DNA from: Helicoverpa zea
Lineage: Eukaryota; Arthropoda; Insecta; Lepidoptera; Noctuidae
Assembly (NCBI RefSeq): GCF_022581195.2
Contig: NC_061482.1
Coordinates: forward strand, 62,001-126,000
DNA: 64,000 nt
Direction of reading: 5' to 3'
Every line of letters starts with the position of its first letter. The stretch's first letter is position 1. Positions 1 through 9,391 of this stretch are shown one piece after another. The notes below the pieces were generated by a model. The model searched no databases. It saw nothing but the letters and a program-made list of their open reading frames with translations, and was not told the origin of the DNA. The position numbers and the translations under genes are program-made.

Positions 1-192
1 TACATATCGATGGATAGGTCTTTTCAACTAGAATAACATTTACTATGACAGCTTTGTTCTAATGTTTGTCCGTTCTGATATATAGATAAAAACAAATTAA
101 AACTAATAATAATCAATACTGTAACCTAATTTTCTTTGAAAAATTAACACCAATGTCGATGTTTTTTTTAATTTTGTTATAATCATTATTTA

Positions 193-232
193 AGTCGTGG
201 TGGCCTAGTGGGTAAAAAACATTCATACATAC
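193..232 (+). repeat. SINE head fragment (tRNA-derived)
   Basis: The stretch reads GTCGTGGTGGCCTAGTGGGT, the 5' head of the tRNA-derived SINE seen in fuller form at 44815 and, on the minus strand, at 56798-57178. It contains an A-box-like TGGCCTAGTGGG and is cut off after about 35 bases, running into an ATAC microsatellite. The rest of 1-310 shows nothing I can assign. Confidence 0.6.
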
Positions 233-317
233 ATACATTACATACATTTCTATGATAATGACATTGATAAATAAATATACATGTGTCATAAACAATACAA
301 TAGAATCTATAATAACA

Positions 318-374
318 TGGCTTGACGGAAATAATCTACGCGTAAATCTTACAAAAACTAATTTTATTCAATTT
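318..374 (+). pseudogene. LINE reverse transcriptase fragment
   Basis: One frame reads WLDGNNLRVNLTKTNFIQF, the segment that follows the YADD motif in jockey/CR1-type reverse transcriptases (compare the same region at 29001-29390). It has no start or stop of its own. A second shred of a similar LINE lies at 1124-1186, so a decayed LINE was probably split by the MITE at 457-925. Confidence 0.6.
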
Positions 375-456
375 AATACACATAGATAAATCTAAAATCT
401 AAATAATCTGCCTAGCCTTTTTCCCAGCTATTTTCATACAAAAAAAAATACGTATA

Positions 457-925
457 AAGGACAATGCTCAAAAAAAACCCAAGCCCGGCGCAAACGAAAA
501 GTAACTCAAATTATAGGTAATAATAAGTAATGAAATACTGCATAGGAGGCATCATCGAAACCAATGGCTAAATGTATGAAATTGCTATTTGATTTTTTAA
601 AGGGGTAACATGAGCAGCTGGGGCTTACAGTTTAATTAAAGTGCTATCTGAAACAACAAACAAGTAATAGGGCAAGTAATAAGCTTCTCCAAAAAGATAA
701 ATCAATACCGAAGTACAGGCTGCAGCGCCCACGTCATCGCGTCAAAAGCGTTTTACATTACTTAGGGTGGGCTAGACATGAGGAACAGTTCGCGCATCCC
801 GCAACATTTTTGGAGCCACTGTTTTCTATGTAATATTTAATTACATAATTTTACCTATATTTTGAGTTACATTTCTTTTGCGCCGGGCCTGGGTTTTTTT
901 CTCATACTTCATGAGCATTGTCCTT
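457..925. mobile_element. Palindromic MITE, about 470 bp
   Basis: The left end begins AGGACAATGCTCAAAAAAAA and continues with CCCAAGCCCGGCGCAAACG. The right end is its reverse complement with small gaps (TTTGCGCCGGGCCTGGG ... GAGCATTGTCCTTT). The inverted repeat is about 70 bases. No coding capacity. Superfamily and exact duplication are unclear. Confidence 0.6.
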
Positions 926-1074
926 TGACTTAATTTATTATATAGTTTAAAACCATCCAGTAGAGTTGCGCGTTGCCACTCTTGCAGAACAGATAGAAAG
1001 AGATAGCAGTTGCTGTCATTGATGAAGCGACACTACGCGCGTAATTTGTGAACCACGTTATGCAGAGTAGAGCC

Positions 1075-1110
1075 AATGTTAACCGGATGACCAGGCCACC
1101 ACGACCTGTA
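1075..1110 (-). repeat. SINE head fragment, reverse orientation
   Basis: CAGGCCACCACGACC is the reverse complement of the SINE head seen at 193. Only the head remains. Confidence 0.5.
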
Positions 1111-1123
1111 TAAAAAAGGCGAA

Positions 1124-1186
1124 GTATACGAAACGGCATTTCTCGGTATCACGATAGACAAACAATGCAACTGGAAGGCACACGTA
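1124..1186 (+). pseudogene. LINE RT fragment (FLGITID motif)
   Basis: The frame reads VYETAFLGITIDKQCNW, the conserved FLGITID block downstream of the RT catalytic site in jockey/CR1-type LINEs. Stops follow soon after. It is a decayed fragment. Confidence 0.6.
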
Positions 1187-1529
1187 TTTAACGAAAGTAT
1201 CCAATAAAATGAATCGTCTTCGTTAAAAACAATATATCTGCATACCATGACCAGTAACTTCCTGAGATTAGCGAGTTCAAACAAAAAAAAACTCTTCAGC
1301 TTTATAATATTAGTGTAGATTATTTAAGACCCAAAATGTACTAACACTTATTGCAAATGAATTGAATTGAAAAAAGAGAGAGAGGAATAGAAACTTGGGA
1401 GGAAAATACCGGCATCACGTAGCTGCACGCTTTAAACTTTATCGATTAATTTTCCTTACTTCGGCTTACGGGAATCGTCAGATTTTATATTTTTCGTGAA
1501 CGTTGAATTACTCCCTTCAAAATAAAAAA

Positions 1530-1835
1530 AAATAGCCGCGCTCGAGAAAGTCAAGATGACGTTTTTTTTTACAAGTTTGTAACCTTCCTACTTCTTATCG
1601 TCAATCGCAAATTGTCAGATTAGTGGAATATACACTTTTTAGCATATAACTAACTTACCCTATCTTAATCTGACGCGCTGGAGAATGTCAGATGATAATT
1701 TTTTTTTTACTAATCTGATCCTTTATTCTAGACGCGCGGCTGCATATACAGGGCTTATATTTGGTGGAGGTGTTAAATGGGGTAATAGGTACCTCCCTAT
1801 ATACTAATCTGCCGCGCTTGAGTAAATCCCAAAAT
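1530..1835 (+). repeat. Degenerate repeats of a CTGACGCGCT...GTCAGAT motif upstream of a LINE
   Basis: At least four related blocks occur: GCCGCGCTCGAGAAAGTCAAGATGAC near 1536, CTGACGCGCTGGAGAATGTCAGATGATAA near 1670, GACGCGCGGCTG near 1730, and TCTGCCGCGCTTGAG near 1807. Each is followed by a T run or AT-rich spacer. They sit immediately 5' of the LINE endonuclease frame and could be its 5' untranslated region or an independent repeat. Confidence 0.4.
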
Positions 1836-1914
1836 CCCTTCTAGGCCTCCCCTACTAACATGTTTTGAAATAGGATGAGTATATTAAGCACCTGGCAAGA
1901 ACAAAAAACATTAT

Positions 1915-2695
1915 TTGATTGCTAAACCAAACAACCCGATCATACGCTTTGCTTCTTGGAATGTACGAACAATGTTCCCCGGATTTGGGACTCAAGATGA
2001 TCCTGAACCTGCGTTAAGAAAGTCGTCCATAATTGACAGAGAGCTTTTTCGTCTTCGCGTTGGTGTTGCCGCTCTACAAGAGACTCGTCTCTCTGACGAA
2101 GGTAGTCTCCGTGAAGATAACTACACTTTCTACTGGAAAGGGCGTGAGTCTGGTGAGCGCCGTGATTACGGCGTAGGATTTGCAGTACGCAATGATATTC
2201 TTAACTGCATTGAACCGCCAAAGGGTATTTCCGAGCGCATCATGTGTCTCCGAATTAACACTCATTCAGGGCCTGTATTGTTGATTTATGCCTATGCTCC
2301 TACCTTACAGGTATCTCCCGAAGACAAAGATGCTTTTTACGAAGATTTATGCCACTGCTTGACAACCAGCAATCAATCAGATAAACTTCTTCCCGGTGAC
2401 TTTAATGCTAGGATTGGAAATAACCAAAACAATTGGCCGGACTGCGTGGGTTCACATGGCATTGGAAACATGAATGAGAATGGTCAACGCCTTCTAGAAT
2501 TTTGTGCATCCCATTCCTTGTGTATCACTAACACGTACTTCCGTAACAAAGCGGCCCATAAAGTGTCGTGGAGACATCCGCGTTCCGGACACTGGCATCA
2601 GTTAGATTTTGTTATCACCAGATGACGGGATCTTCGTGACATCCTTAATGCCCGAACTTATTACAGCGCGGACTGCGATACAGATCACTTCTTAG
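1915..2695 (+). pseudogene. LINE endonuclease domain (APE/EEP family)
   Basis: The endonuclease would nick the target DNA to prime reverse transcription. The frame opens with FASWNVRTM, followed by the catalytic Glu in ALQETRL (about residue 56), the DxN motif in GDFNARIG (about residue 161), and after an in-frame TGA at 2623-2625 the C-terminal D-H pair in CDTDHFLVMAK (near 2680). The last motif lies beyond the stop in the same frame, so a single nonsense codon truncates an otherwise well preserved domain. The first codon at 1915 is TTG, and the true start may lie upstream. The family is clear; activity is lost. Confidence 0.8.
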
Positions 2696-2697
2696 TT

Positions 2698-4391
2698 ATG
2701 GCAAAGACAAGACTAATTGCAAAAAAGATACACTCGGCAAATAACGTCTCTAGAAGAATAAAAATTAACCAAAATCTGCAATTGATAAAAGGCTATATAA
2801 CCGATTTAATAGTGCGATCGAAAACAAATCCAGCCCAGAAACACTGGAGAACCTACCGAATAGCGAAACTATGTGGTCCATAGCAAGGGATACTATCACC
2901 CAGATTGCTCTCGAAACATTTGGGATACAAGGCAAAACCCAAAAGAACTAGTTTGCAGAATATGAGGATGAATTACGACCCTACCTTGAGAGTAAATGTA
3001 ATGCTTACATAAGCTATCTAAATAACATGGACAATGAAAGTCTCAAGCTTAGGTACCAAACAGCTAAAGCTGATCTGCAGCGTGTATCGCGCCATCATGC
3101 AAATCGTTACTGGGCTAGCTTTAGTGAGACTATTCAACATTGCCATAAAATTGGTAATTTTCGAGGGATGTATCAAGGCATCAAAACGGCCATAGGGCCT
3201 GTTGATAGAAAGCTAGCAGAGATAAAAGATCGTGAAGATAACCCTATCTCTGACAAACAACAACCACTAAGATGGGAAGAACACTAATCAAATCTCTACT
3301 CCGATGAGATCAACATCAGTCCCATTGCCTTCTTCTTTACCAGTTTTCTCTTCTATGTCAGATTTAGACGATCCACCTACCTTAGAGGAATTTCAACAAG
3401 CAATCAAAAGCCTAAAATTAGGCAAGAGCTCTAGACGCAATAACCTACCAGCTGAAATCATCTCATATAATTGCATATTTCCGATTCTCTATCAAGTTCT
3501 ACTTAAATGTTGGGAAAGGGCAGCACGCAGGGACGCAGACATAATTATGCTATACAAGAGTAAGGAGACAGAGAAGACTGTAACAACTACAGAGGTATCT
3601 CACTCCTCAGTGTCACAGGAAAAGCTTTTGCCAAAGTGATTCTGAAAAAGATCGAAACTCTTGCTGCAAGAATATACCCCGAGTCACAATGCGGTTTCAG
3701 GCCTGGTCGTTCCACAAACGACATGATATTTACTCTGCGTCAACTTCAGGAAAAGAGTCGCGAACATCAGACACCACTCTATATTACATTTGTCGATTTA
3801 AACAAAGCCTTCGACTCTGTAACTAGACAAGGCCTTTACATCATACTTTTTAGAATAGAGTGCCCACCAACCTTACTTTCCCTAATCAAGGCTTTCCACG
3901 ACAACATGCAAGGTTCTGTTATCTTCGACGGCCAGGCTACAGAAGCTTTCAGCATGAACCGTGGCATAAGACAAGGTTGTGTCTTAGCGCCTACCCTTTT
4001 CGGTATCTTATTTTCGGCTATACTGATAGAGGCTTTTAAACAATGTGATATCGGAATTCACCTACACACGAGAAAAGAATTTTCAATATCCAACATCTGA
4101 AATAAAAAAACAAGCGATATGACATACTGGTCTTCGAGTTACTGTATGCTGATGATGCAGCTCTAGAAGCTAAATCTGAACAAGAACTACAGGAACTCGT
4201 AAATAGGTTTGATCACGCTTGCCTATATTCTATGAGTATAAAAACCAAAAAACTGTCAACATGGCTCAAGGCGTCGACCATCCACCTAATATCATGCTCG
4301 ATGGAACTCCTCTAGAAATCGTTGATCACTTTTGCTATCTCGGGTCTACTACAACCTCCAATCTTTGTAACAATAAGGAAATTGATACTCG
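2698..4391 (+). pseudogene. LINE reverse transcriptase, multiply frameshifted
   Basis: Successive frames carry the linker (3027-3287), the RT N-terminus (3304-3639, LEEFQQAIKSLKLGKSS) and the RT core (3636-4100). Motifs seen are CGFRPGRSTNDM, the first catalytic Asp block FVDLNKAFDSV, RGIRQGCVLAPTLF, and in another frame LLYADDAALEAK near 4141-4175, so YADD is intact at residue level. The post-RT block CYLGSTTT appears near 4335. At least four frame breaks and several stops separate these pieces. The frame is cut at 4391 by a solo LTR. Confidence 0.8.
4387..4391. repeat. Target site duplication ACTCG of solo LTR (left copy)
   Basis: ACTCG here is repeated exactly at 4778-4782. The LINE codons (act cgc att) are restored if one copy and the LTR are removed. 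Confidence 0.8.
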
Positions 4392-4777
4392 TGTAGCGAC
4401 CTACAAAGGAACATGAGCGCATCGCACGACCGCACGCCGTCATAGCGCGCAGCGCACTGAGCGGCGCACGGCGCGCTTGCACTACGTCATCGCCTGATGC
4501 AAGCGACAGCTCCAGCGGCCCGGGGCTCCACTGGCTGTGTGATCGAGGAGCGACGACATCCCTGCGCCATCGTATACTGACTGCGGTCAAGAGCTGCGTC
4601 CGCTATATTTACGTGTCGCGCCGCGCGCACCTTCTGCTGGCTCTGTTCCTATTGGCCACATCGTTCTCCGTACCACCAGTACTTGCGGTTCAGCCTAGGC
4701 TAATATTAAGCGACGTTTTTAGAAAATAAAGTTAGTTGTTTCTGAGTGAGAGTGCGTTTCATTACGAGAACCTCCAA
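4392..4777 (+). mobile_element. Solo LTR, 386 bp
   Basis: It starts TGTAGCGACC and ends CGAGAACCTCCAA, between perfect ACTCG duplications inside the LINE. It is GC-rich in the first 280 bases and has a polyadenylation-type AATAAA near 4724 followed by a GT-rich stretch, which is typical of a retrotransposon LTR. There is no internal coding region, so it probably formed by LTR-LTR recombination. The last bases are AA rather than the usual CA. Family not identified, Ty3/gypsy-like being likeliest. Confidence 0.7.
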
Positions 4778-5141
4778 ACTCGCATTGGAAGAGCGGCTTC
4801 CAACTTTGGCAAACTGTCTACGCGTGTTTGGAAAAACAACAAGCTTAAGCTTTGGTTTCCTAGGAAAGCGGTGCCGTCATATAGCGGCCGTAATATTACG
4901 GACGCAAATAGACGGTCGTCTTTACGGTGATGACATGTGGAAAGTTCCACGGCCGTTTTAACACACCGTATTTTTTTTTTTAATAAAATTTACTTTTTAT
5001 ATTATATATTGCATCGCGGTTATGAACGAAACCTATTAAAATTTCATCGTTCTCGCTGCTCCAAGTGTTTCCGAAAAAAAACACAAATACGTATTAAAAA
5101 AGCTTCAGCGCTTTCAATAAAACGTTCACCAAACTATCTGA

Positions 5142-5828
5142 CGGCCCGTTCACACATGGGAGTCCGTTTTACTGGTACGTTTTTAACGGATACGTCATAA
5201 ATTTATGCGCTGTTCACACATAGGCACCGTAAAACGTTCAACGAACCCGTCATTACTGGATGCGATGTGTGAACAAAACTCGCAGTATACCTCAAAATCC
5301 TCCATGAGAATAATGCATATTTCGCGCCAACCTGCAATACTTGCAGTATTGTCTTTGTATTTATCCAGCGTCTTGTCCCAAAGGACTGGCCTATCTTCCA
5401 CCAAACTAATTAACATTTCCTTGTCTATTAACTTTTCCCACTCCTTGGTTGACATGGTTGATCAGTGATTATAATAATTATTACACACAATGCACGCGCG
5501 CGTTCTCTAGGAATCTACAATAAAAAATGTGAGTCAAACAAAACCTGTCGTGTCGCATCACTCCCCCTCCTACACCCCGCACACACCGCCCGCCACGCAC
5601 ACAGTATCTATCCGTTAAAATTCTACGTATCCGTATATTTTTACTGTTCCGTCGTCCAGTATTCGATGACAAAACGGAATGTAATTTTTTACGGAACGAT
5701 ATTTTTTACTGTATACAGAATACTGTGCCATGTGTGAAGTCACTCATACAACTACATACGCCATCGACGAAAAAAAAACGTACACGATAAAACGGAACAG
5801 TAAAACGGAGACATGTGTGAACCGGCCG
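5142..5828. mobile_element. PIF/Harbinger-like element nested in the outer one
   Basis: The ends are CGGCCCGTTCACACATG on the left and CATGTGTGAACCGGCCG on the right, flanked by TGA at 5139-5141 and 5829-5831. The GTTCACAC core is typical of insect Harbinger MITEs. A minus-strand MADF-like fragment lies inside (5195-5455), which fits the MADF/Myb-type accessory protein of Harbinger elements. Confidence 0.75.
5195..5455 (-). pseudogene. MADF-domain fragment (Harbinger accessory protein)
   Basis: The frame reads EKLIDKEMLISLVEDRPVLW followed by DKTLDKYKDNTASIAGW, the first two helices of a MADF (Adf-1-like, SANT-related) DNA-binding domain. The conserved Trp of RPVLW and the later W are present. 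Such proteins accompany the transposase in Harbinger elements. It is 86 codons long, and only the N-terminal half of the domain is convincing; the rest is not conserved-looking. It lies in a 687-bp non-autonomous element, so it is a leftover of an autonomous parent. Confidence 0.65.
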
Positions 5829-6008
5829 TGACACCGTCAAGACGGCCGTCATGCAAATGGCGGCACCACTTTTTGTAGTTACGGTGTACGTTACCGCTCT
5901 CCAAGAAACCGCCCCATTTCGTTTACATGGACAACGTTCTAGTGACGTCATTCATCGCTGTATTACGGCCGCTATATGACGGCCCCGCTTTCCTAGGAAA
6001 CCCAAGCT

Positions 6009-6607
6009 TTACTATTACTACCAAGATCCTCGTATACAAAACCTGCTTACTCAATACGCTACTATACGGCTCGGAAACATGGACCACTTACTCCAAGCAA
6101 GAACGTCGTCTGCTTGCGCGCGATACTCGGTGTCACTTGGAAGAACAGGGTGACTAACGAAGCTGTCCTAAGTAAGACCAACTGCAACAGCATCCTAGCA
6201 ATTCTGAAACAGAGAAGACTTCGCTGGCTGGGACACGTTCATCGTATGAACACCGAAAGATTCAACCACGTGAAGTCATGCTCGGGCAGATTGCTGATGC
6301 AAAAAGACGAGCGGGTCGCCCAAACTTACGTTTCAAGGATTGTTGCAAACGTGACATGGACAGTTTCAACATCAACGCTAATTCTTGGGAAGCACGCGCC
6401 AATGAAAGGCTCTCATGGAGACGCGACCTGCGCACCGGAACTGCAAAATATGACGAAGCCTGGCTCGACGACATTAAGCAGAAAAGGCTTGGTATCAAGA
6501 ACGCTGCACCCGTGGACGACCCTCGCTTCACCTGCGACAAATGCGGCAAGAAGTGTCGTGCAGCTATTGGCTTATTCAGCCATAAAAGAAAGTGCTTGCG
6601 GCACTAA
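6009..6607 (+). pseudogene. LINE C-terminal region with zinc finger
   Basis: After the Harbinger insertion the LINE resumes with ITTKILVYKTCLLNTLLYGS and ETWTTYSKQERRL. It shifts frame near 6110 (AILGVTWKNR, RRLRWLGHVHRM) and again near 6280. The last frame ends with FTCDKCGKKC...IGLFSHKRKC, a single C2H/C-type zinc finger, then TAA at 6605-6607. A C-terminal zinc finger after the RT is a known feature of some APE-type LINEs. Confidence 0.75.
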
Positions 6608-6670
6608 TAATCGCATAGACAAGCACTGCCACAATCATCTGACCAAGATGCTATGTGGCCAATGAATGTG

Positions 6671-6925
6671 TCATTTTCATGGTATTTGAAGGTCTGTGCT
6701 AAAAACGATAGTGCAGTCAAAACGTGAATCCACAATGGCGGCTGCAACAGGTATCATTTTTTAGTCATGGATGTCATATTCATGGTATTTGAGGGAGCTA
6801 AAAACGATAGTGCAGTCAAAACGTAAATCCAAAATGGCGGCTGTAATAGGTATAATTTTTTTCGTCATTGGTGTTATTTTCCTGGTTTTCGAGGGTGCTT
6901 AAAACGATAGTGCAGTCAAAATTTA
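6671..6925 (+). repeat. Tandem repeat, about 100-bp unit, two and a half copies
   Basis: The block GATAGTGCAGTCAAAAcg recurs at 6707, 6806 and 6906. The copies also share CAAAATGGCGGCTG and GGTATTTGA...GCT. The unit is about 99-100 bp. It directly follows the LINE 3' end, so it may be the LINE tail or an independent minisatellite. 6926-7250 is AT-rich with nothing recognised. Confidence 0.75.
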
Positions 6926-7253
6926 ATAACAAAGAATTTCGAACGTGTCGTAGCAGATGAAAATATTTTTCTGTTAATAATTTGTAGATATTAATGAACA
7001 ATAGGTATTTTTATGTAATGGGTTTTTAATTACTATACCTATTCCAGCTGTTTATGTAATTAACTAATAATATTTTTTTAATTTAAAAACTCAGTTCAAA
7101 ATAAAGAACAGCTAAAAATAAATGTAAATACAATAACAACAATTAAGTGCTTAATCAATTGCAAGATTATTTTAAGCAGTCGTTTATTTGTTTGATAATT
7201 ATGTATTTGTGTAAAAAGTCCTTGAGCCTTGTCCGCGCGCCCGCTCCGAGTTA

Positions 7254-7809
7254 CGGCCCTTTCACACGGCAGTCCAGTTTTTTGCAGGATACCGTTTGAT
7301 CGCAAAAGATGTTATATGCTAGTGTTCACACGAGCAAACCGCATGCAGGATCCTGCAAAATGCGGTTCCTGTCGATTTGTGCCATTCGGTTTTGTCACTT
7401 GAAACTGGATCGTTCAGTAAAAAGCGGGATCCCGTTTAATGAAACATATACTTCTATAGCATTGTTCACACGGCTTCCTGCGTGCGGTTTTTTGCTAGAC
7501 ACTGTTTTTTGTGGGAACGTGTTTTACAAAAATACCTAAACACCACGATAGGATGAACCCAGAATCTTCTATTTCGCTGCCGATGACGCCGATAATACCA
7601 ATAGACTAGCAAAGTATTCACGTCCATTTCGCCTGATGACTAGCGTAGGCATTGTCAAAAACAGGATCAGCCCTTTCACACGGCGGTCCAGTTTTGCGGG
7701 ACCGGCCTTCCTGCAAAACTGAACTACGTGTGAACACAGCGTCCGTTTCTGCAGGATACAGTAAAATGCCGCCGGTCCCGCAAAACTGGACTGCCGTGTG
7801 AAAGGGCTG
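7254..7809. mobile_element. Harbinger-like MITE pair with TTTCACACGG ends
   Basis: The left end GGCCCTTTCACACGGCAGTC matches the reverse complement of the right end at 7775-7808. The flanks are TTA (7251-7253) and TAA (7810-7812), so the duplication is imperfect or part of the repeat. An internal second left end at 7672 forms a tight fold-back with the same right end. No coding sequence. Confidence 0.6.
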
Positions 7810-7810
7810 T
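7671..7810. repeat. Fold-back of about 140 bp with 36-bp arms
   Basis: AGCCCTTTCACACGGCGGTC plus CAGTTTTGCGGGACCGG on the left are almost perfectly complementary to the right arm ending GTGTGAAAGGGCT. The middle carries a second, shorter palindrome. It looks like a small MITE formed inside the 7254-7809 element. Confidence 0.7.
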
Positions 7811-7919
7811 AACGTTATAGTAATATAAAAGTTATATCCATTACACAATTTATTAAAAAAAGATGTGCGCTGGAAATGAGACCAATAATAAATTTTTATT
7901 TAAATACCGTAATTGTCAA

Positions 7920-8429
7920 CATGCAACGACGGGCATGTCGCCTGCGGTGGCTTTGCAAGGCCGTAGTGCGCAGCGCACAAGAGCGGCAAGTGGCCGCTGC
8001 AGGCGACACGCCGCATACGCTGGCGCCTAATGACACTGTGCTAGCCCGGGACTATAGCGCGAGGGGAGGTAACTGATTACAGGGTACGGTAGTCGAACAG
8101 ACGTTATCGGTCTCATACAAGGTAAAAGTTTGGACGCGGAGACTGCAGGCGAAGACATGTTGATCAAATTGTACCTATATATAACAAGAATCGCCACTCG
8201 TTATCTCGAACAAGCATTGTTTCCGCTAGTAAAGATATATCACCATACCGGGAGGTTCCCCCGGTCCGTGAGGAGACTGAGGACACATTCGAGGACGCTT
8301 CTGACGAGGTCGGTGAGAATTCACAAAAGACTGATACTGAAGCGGCGTCAGAGCCGGTAACCGCACCACCACCGCCAGGAGCGTCTGTTCGTGCTTTGCG
8401 AGCTTATAATCGGGCACGTCTTCATTCAT
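7920..8429 (+). pseudogene. Ty3/gypsy-like Pol C-terminal remnant
   Basis: One frame gives AQERQVAAAGDTPHTLAPND then TVLARDYSARGGN, resembling the region after the integrase core in Ty3/gypsy elements (VLARDY...W..G.V). Stops follow. A later frame reads from about 8253 to the stop at 8429 with ETEDTFEDASDEVGENSQ and ends NRARLHS, an acidic, Pro-rich tail. A polypurine AAGGGGGAGAAA at 8474-8485 follows, as expected before a 3' LTR. No complete enzyme remains. Confidence 0.55.
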
Positions 8430-8488
8430 AGGAATGTATTTAGAGATAAGTAGATATAGATAAGACTAGCTTAAGGGGGAGAAATATA

Positions 8489-8498
8489 TGTACCGTCG
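8489..8498 (+). other. Start of a Ty3-like 3' LTR, split by the RAG1-like transposon
   Basis: After the polypurine tract the sequence TGTACCGTCG looks like an LTR start. It continues after the transposon at 12263 (GCTTAGTTATAG ...) with AATAAA near 12317 and a possible CA end near 12373. If correct the LTR is only about 120 bp. Confidence 0.4.
8494..8498. repeat. 5-bp target site duplication CGTCG (left)
   Basis: CGTCG lies immediately before CACTGTG at 8499 and is repeated exactly at 12258-12262, just after the right terminus. A GC-rich 5-bp duplication is the signature of Transib/RAG transposition. Confidence 0.9.
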
Positions 8499-8917
8499 CA
8501 CTGTGGGATGGATTTCGGGTTTCATAGACATCCGATTAGTAACTGAATATCTTTCGGAAGACCACATACATACTTTAAAATTGTATCATTATAGTATAGA
8601 CTCATAAACGGCTCATTGAGAAATTTTTATTCAAAAATTTGTATGAAGCTGAACGAATAAAAAGGCATATCTCCGGTCTCGCACAATTGGCCCTAATTAT
8701 TTTTCAGGGAGTCAATCTTTGAATTATTTGAAATTTTTTGATATATTGCATTATAAGGTCAGAGGTGCGAAACATTTTTTTTTTAATTTTTAAACTTTTT
8801 TTTTGTAAGTATCAAAAGTTTTAGTTTAGGCCAGCTCCGCATCTATATCTAGTGCAATAAAAATAGGAATATGAATAGGGCCATGACAATATATGATAAA
8901 TATACATTTAAGTGACA
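8499..8917 (+). repeat. Left terminal inverted repeat (419 bp)
   Basis: It runs from CACTGTGGGATGG to TTTAAGTGACA and pairs with 11815-12257. It differs by scattered substitutions, small indels in the A/T tracts, and a 24-bp stretch present only in the right copy. Confidence 0.85.
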
Positions 8918-9391
8918 TTTATTGAACTTTTCTTTAAATTATTCGATAAGTATTTTTGTATTTAAAATTTATTTTTATATCAGTATGTATGACATGTATG
9001 AGTATATTAATATAATATGTGTATATGACTATGACACAAATTTCACAATATGACTTTTAGGCTAGTTATTTAATTAGCTTTACCTAATTATATCGAGAAA
9101 TAATTCTAACATTAATCATTAACGACCTAAATCTATACTGTGAAATTTGCAAATAATTAACTAATTACATAATATCTTTAATCAGTAATATTAGTGTCTC
9201 AAAGAAAGTATTTGTTAATAACGTTTTAACCAGTAAACCCTAATGACCCCATTGTTATTTCAATATCATTTATTGATTACGTTGAGGGTAGTTAGAAAAT
9301 TACTTGCAATTAGAGCGGATATTTATATGCTATCCCAATTCTTATCCCCTCAGTATGCATTGACATTGATTGATACATTCAACTGAACAAA

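Larger units (their letters stand above)
4848..6008. mobile_element. PIF/Harbinger-like element with TTA duplication (outer)
   Basis: The terminal inverted repeats are about 48 bp (left AGCTTTGGTTTCCTAGGAAA, right reverse complement AGCTTGGGTTTCCTAGGAAA) with a couple of mismatches. They are flanked by TTA at 4845-4847 and 6009-6011. Without the element and one TTA the LINE reads KLTITTK across the joint. A 687-bp inner element occupies the middle, leaving about 470 bp of its own, non-coding sequence. Confidence 0.8.
1875..6660 (+). mobile_element. APE-type LINE with C-terminal zinc finger, interrupted by three nested insertions
   Basis: Reading order is endonuclease (1915-2695), reverse transcriptase (about 3300-4391), post-RT region (4783-4847 and 6009-6260) and a C2HC-type zinc finger (about 6526-6600). 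A solo LTR at 4392-4777 (ACTCG duplication) and a Harbinger-like element at 4848-6008 (TTA duplication) break the frame. Removing each with one duplication copy restores a sensible LINE reading across both joints. Independent stops and frameshifts show the LINE itself was already inactive. The exact clade is not decided. Confidence 0.8.
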
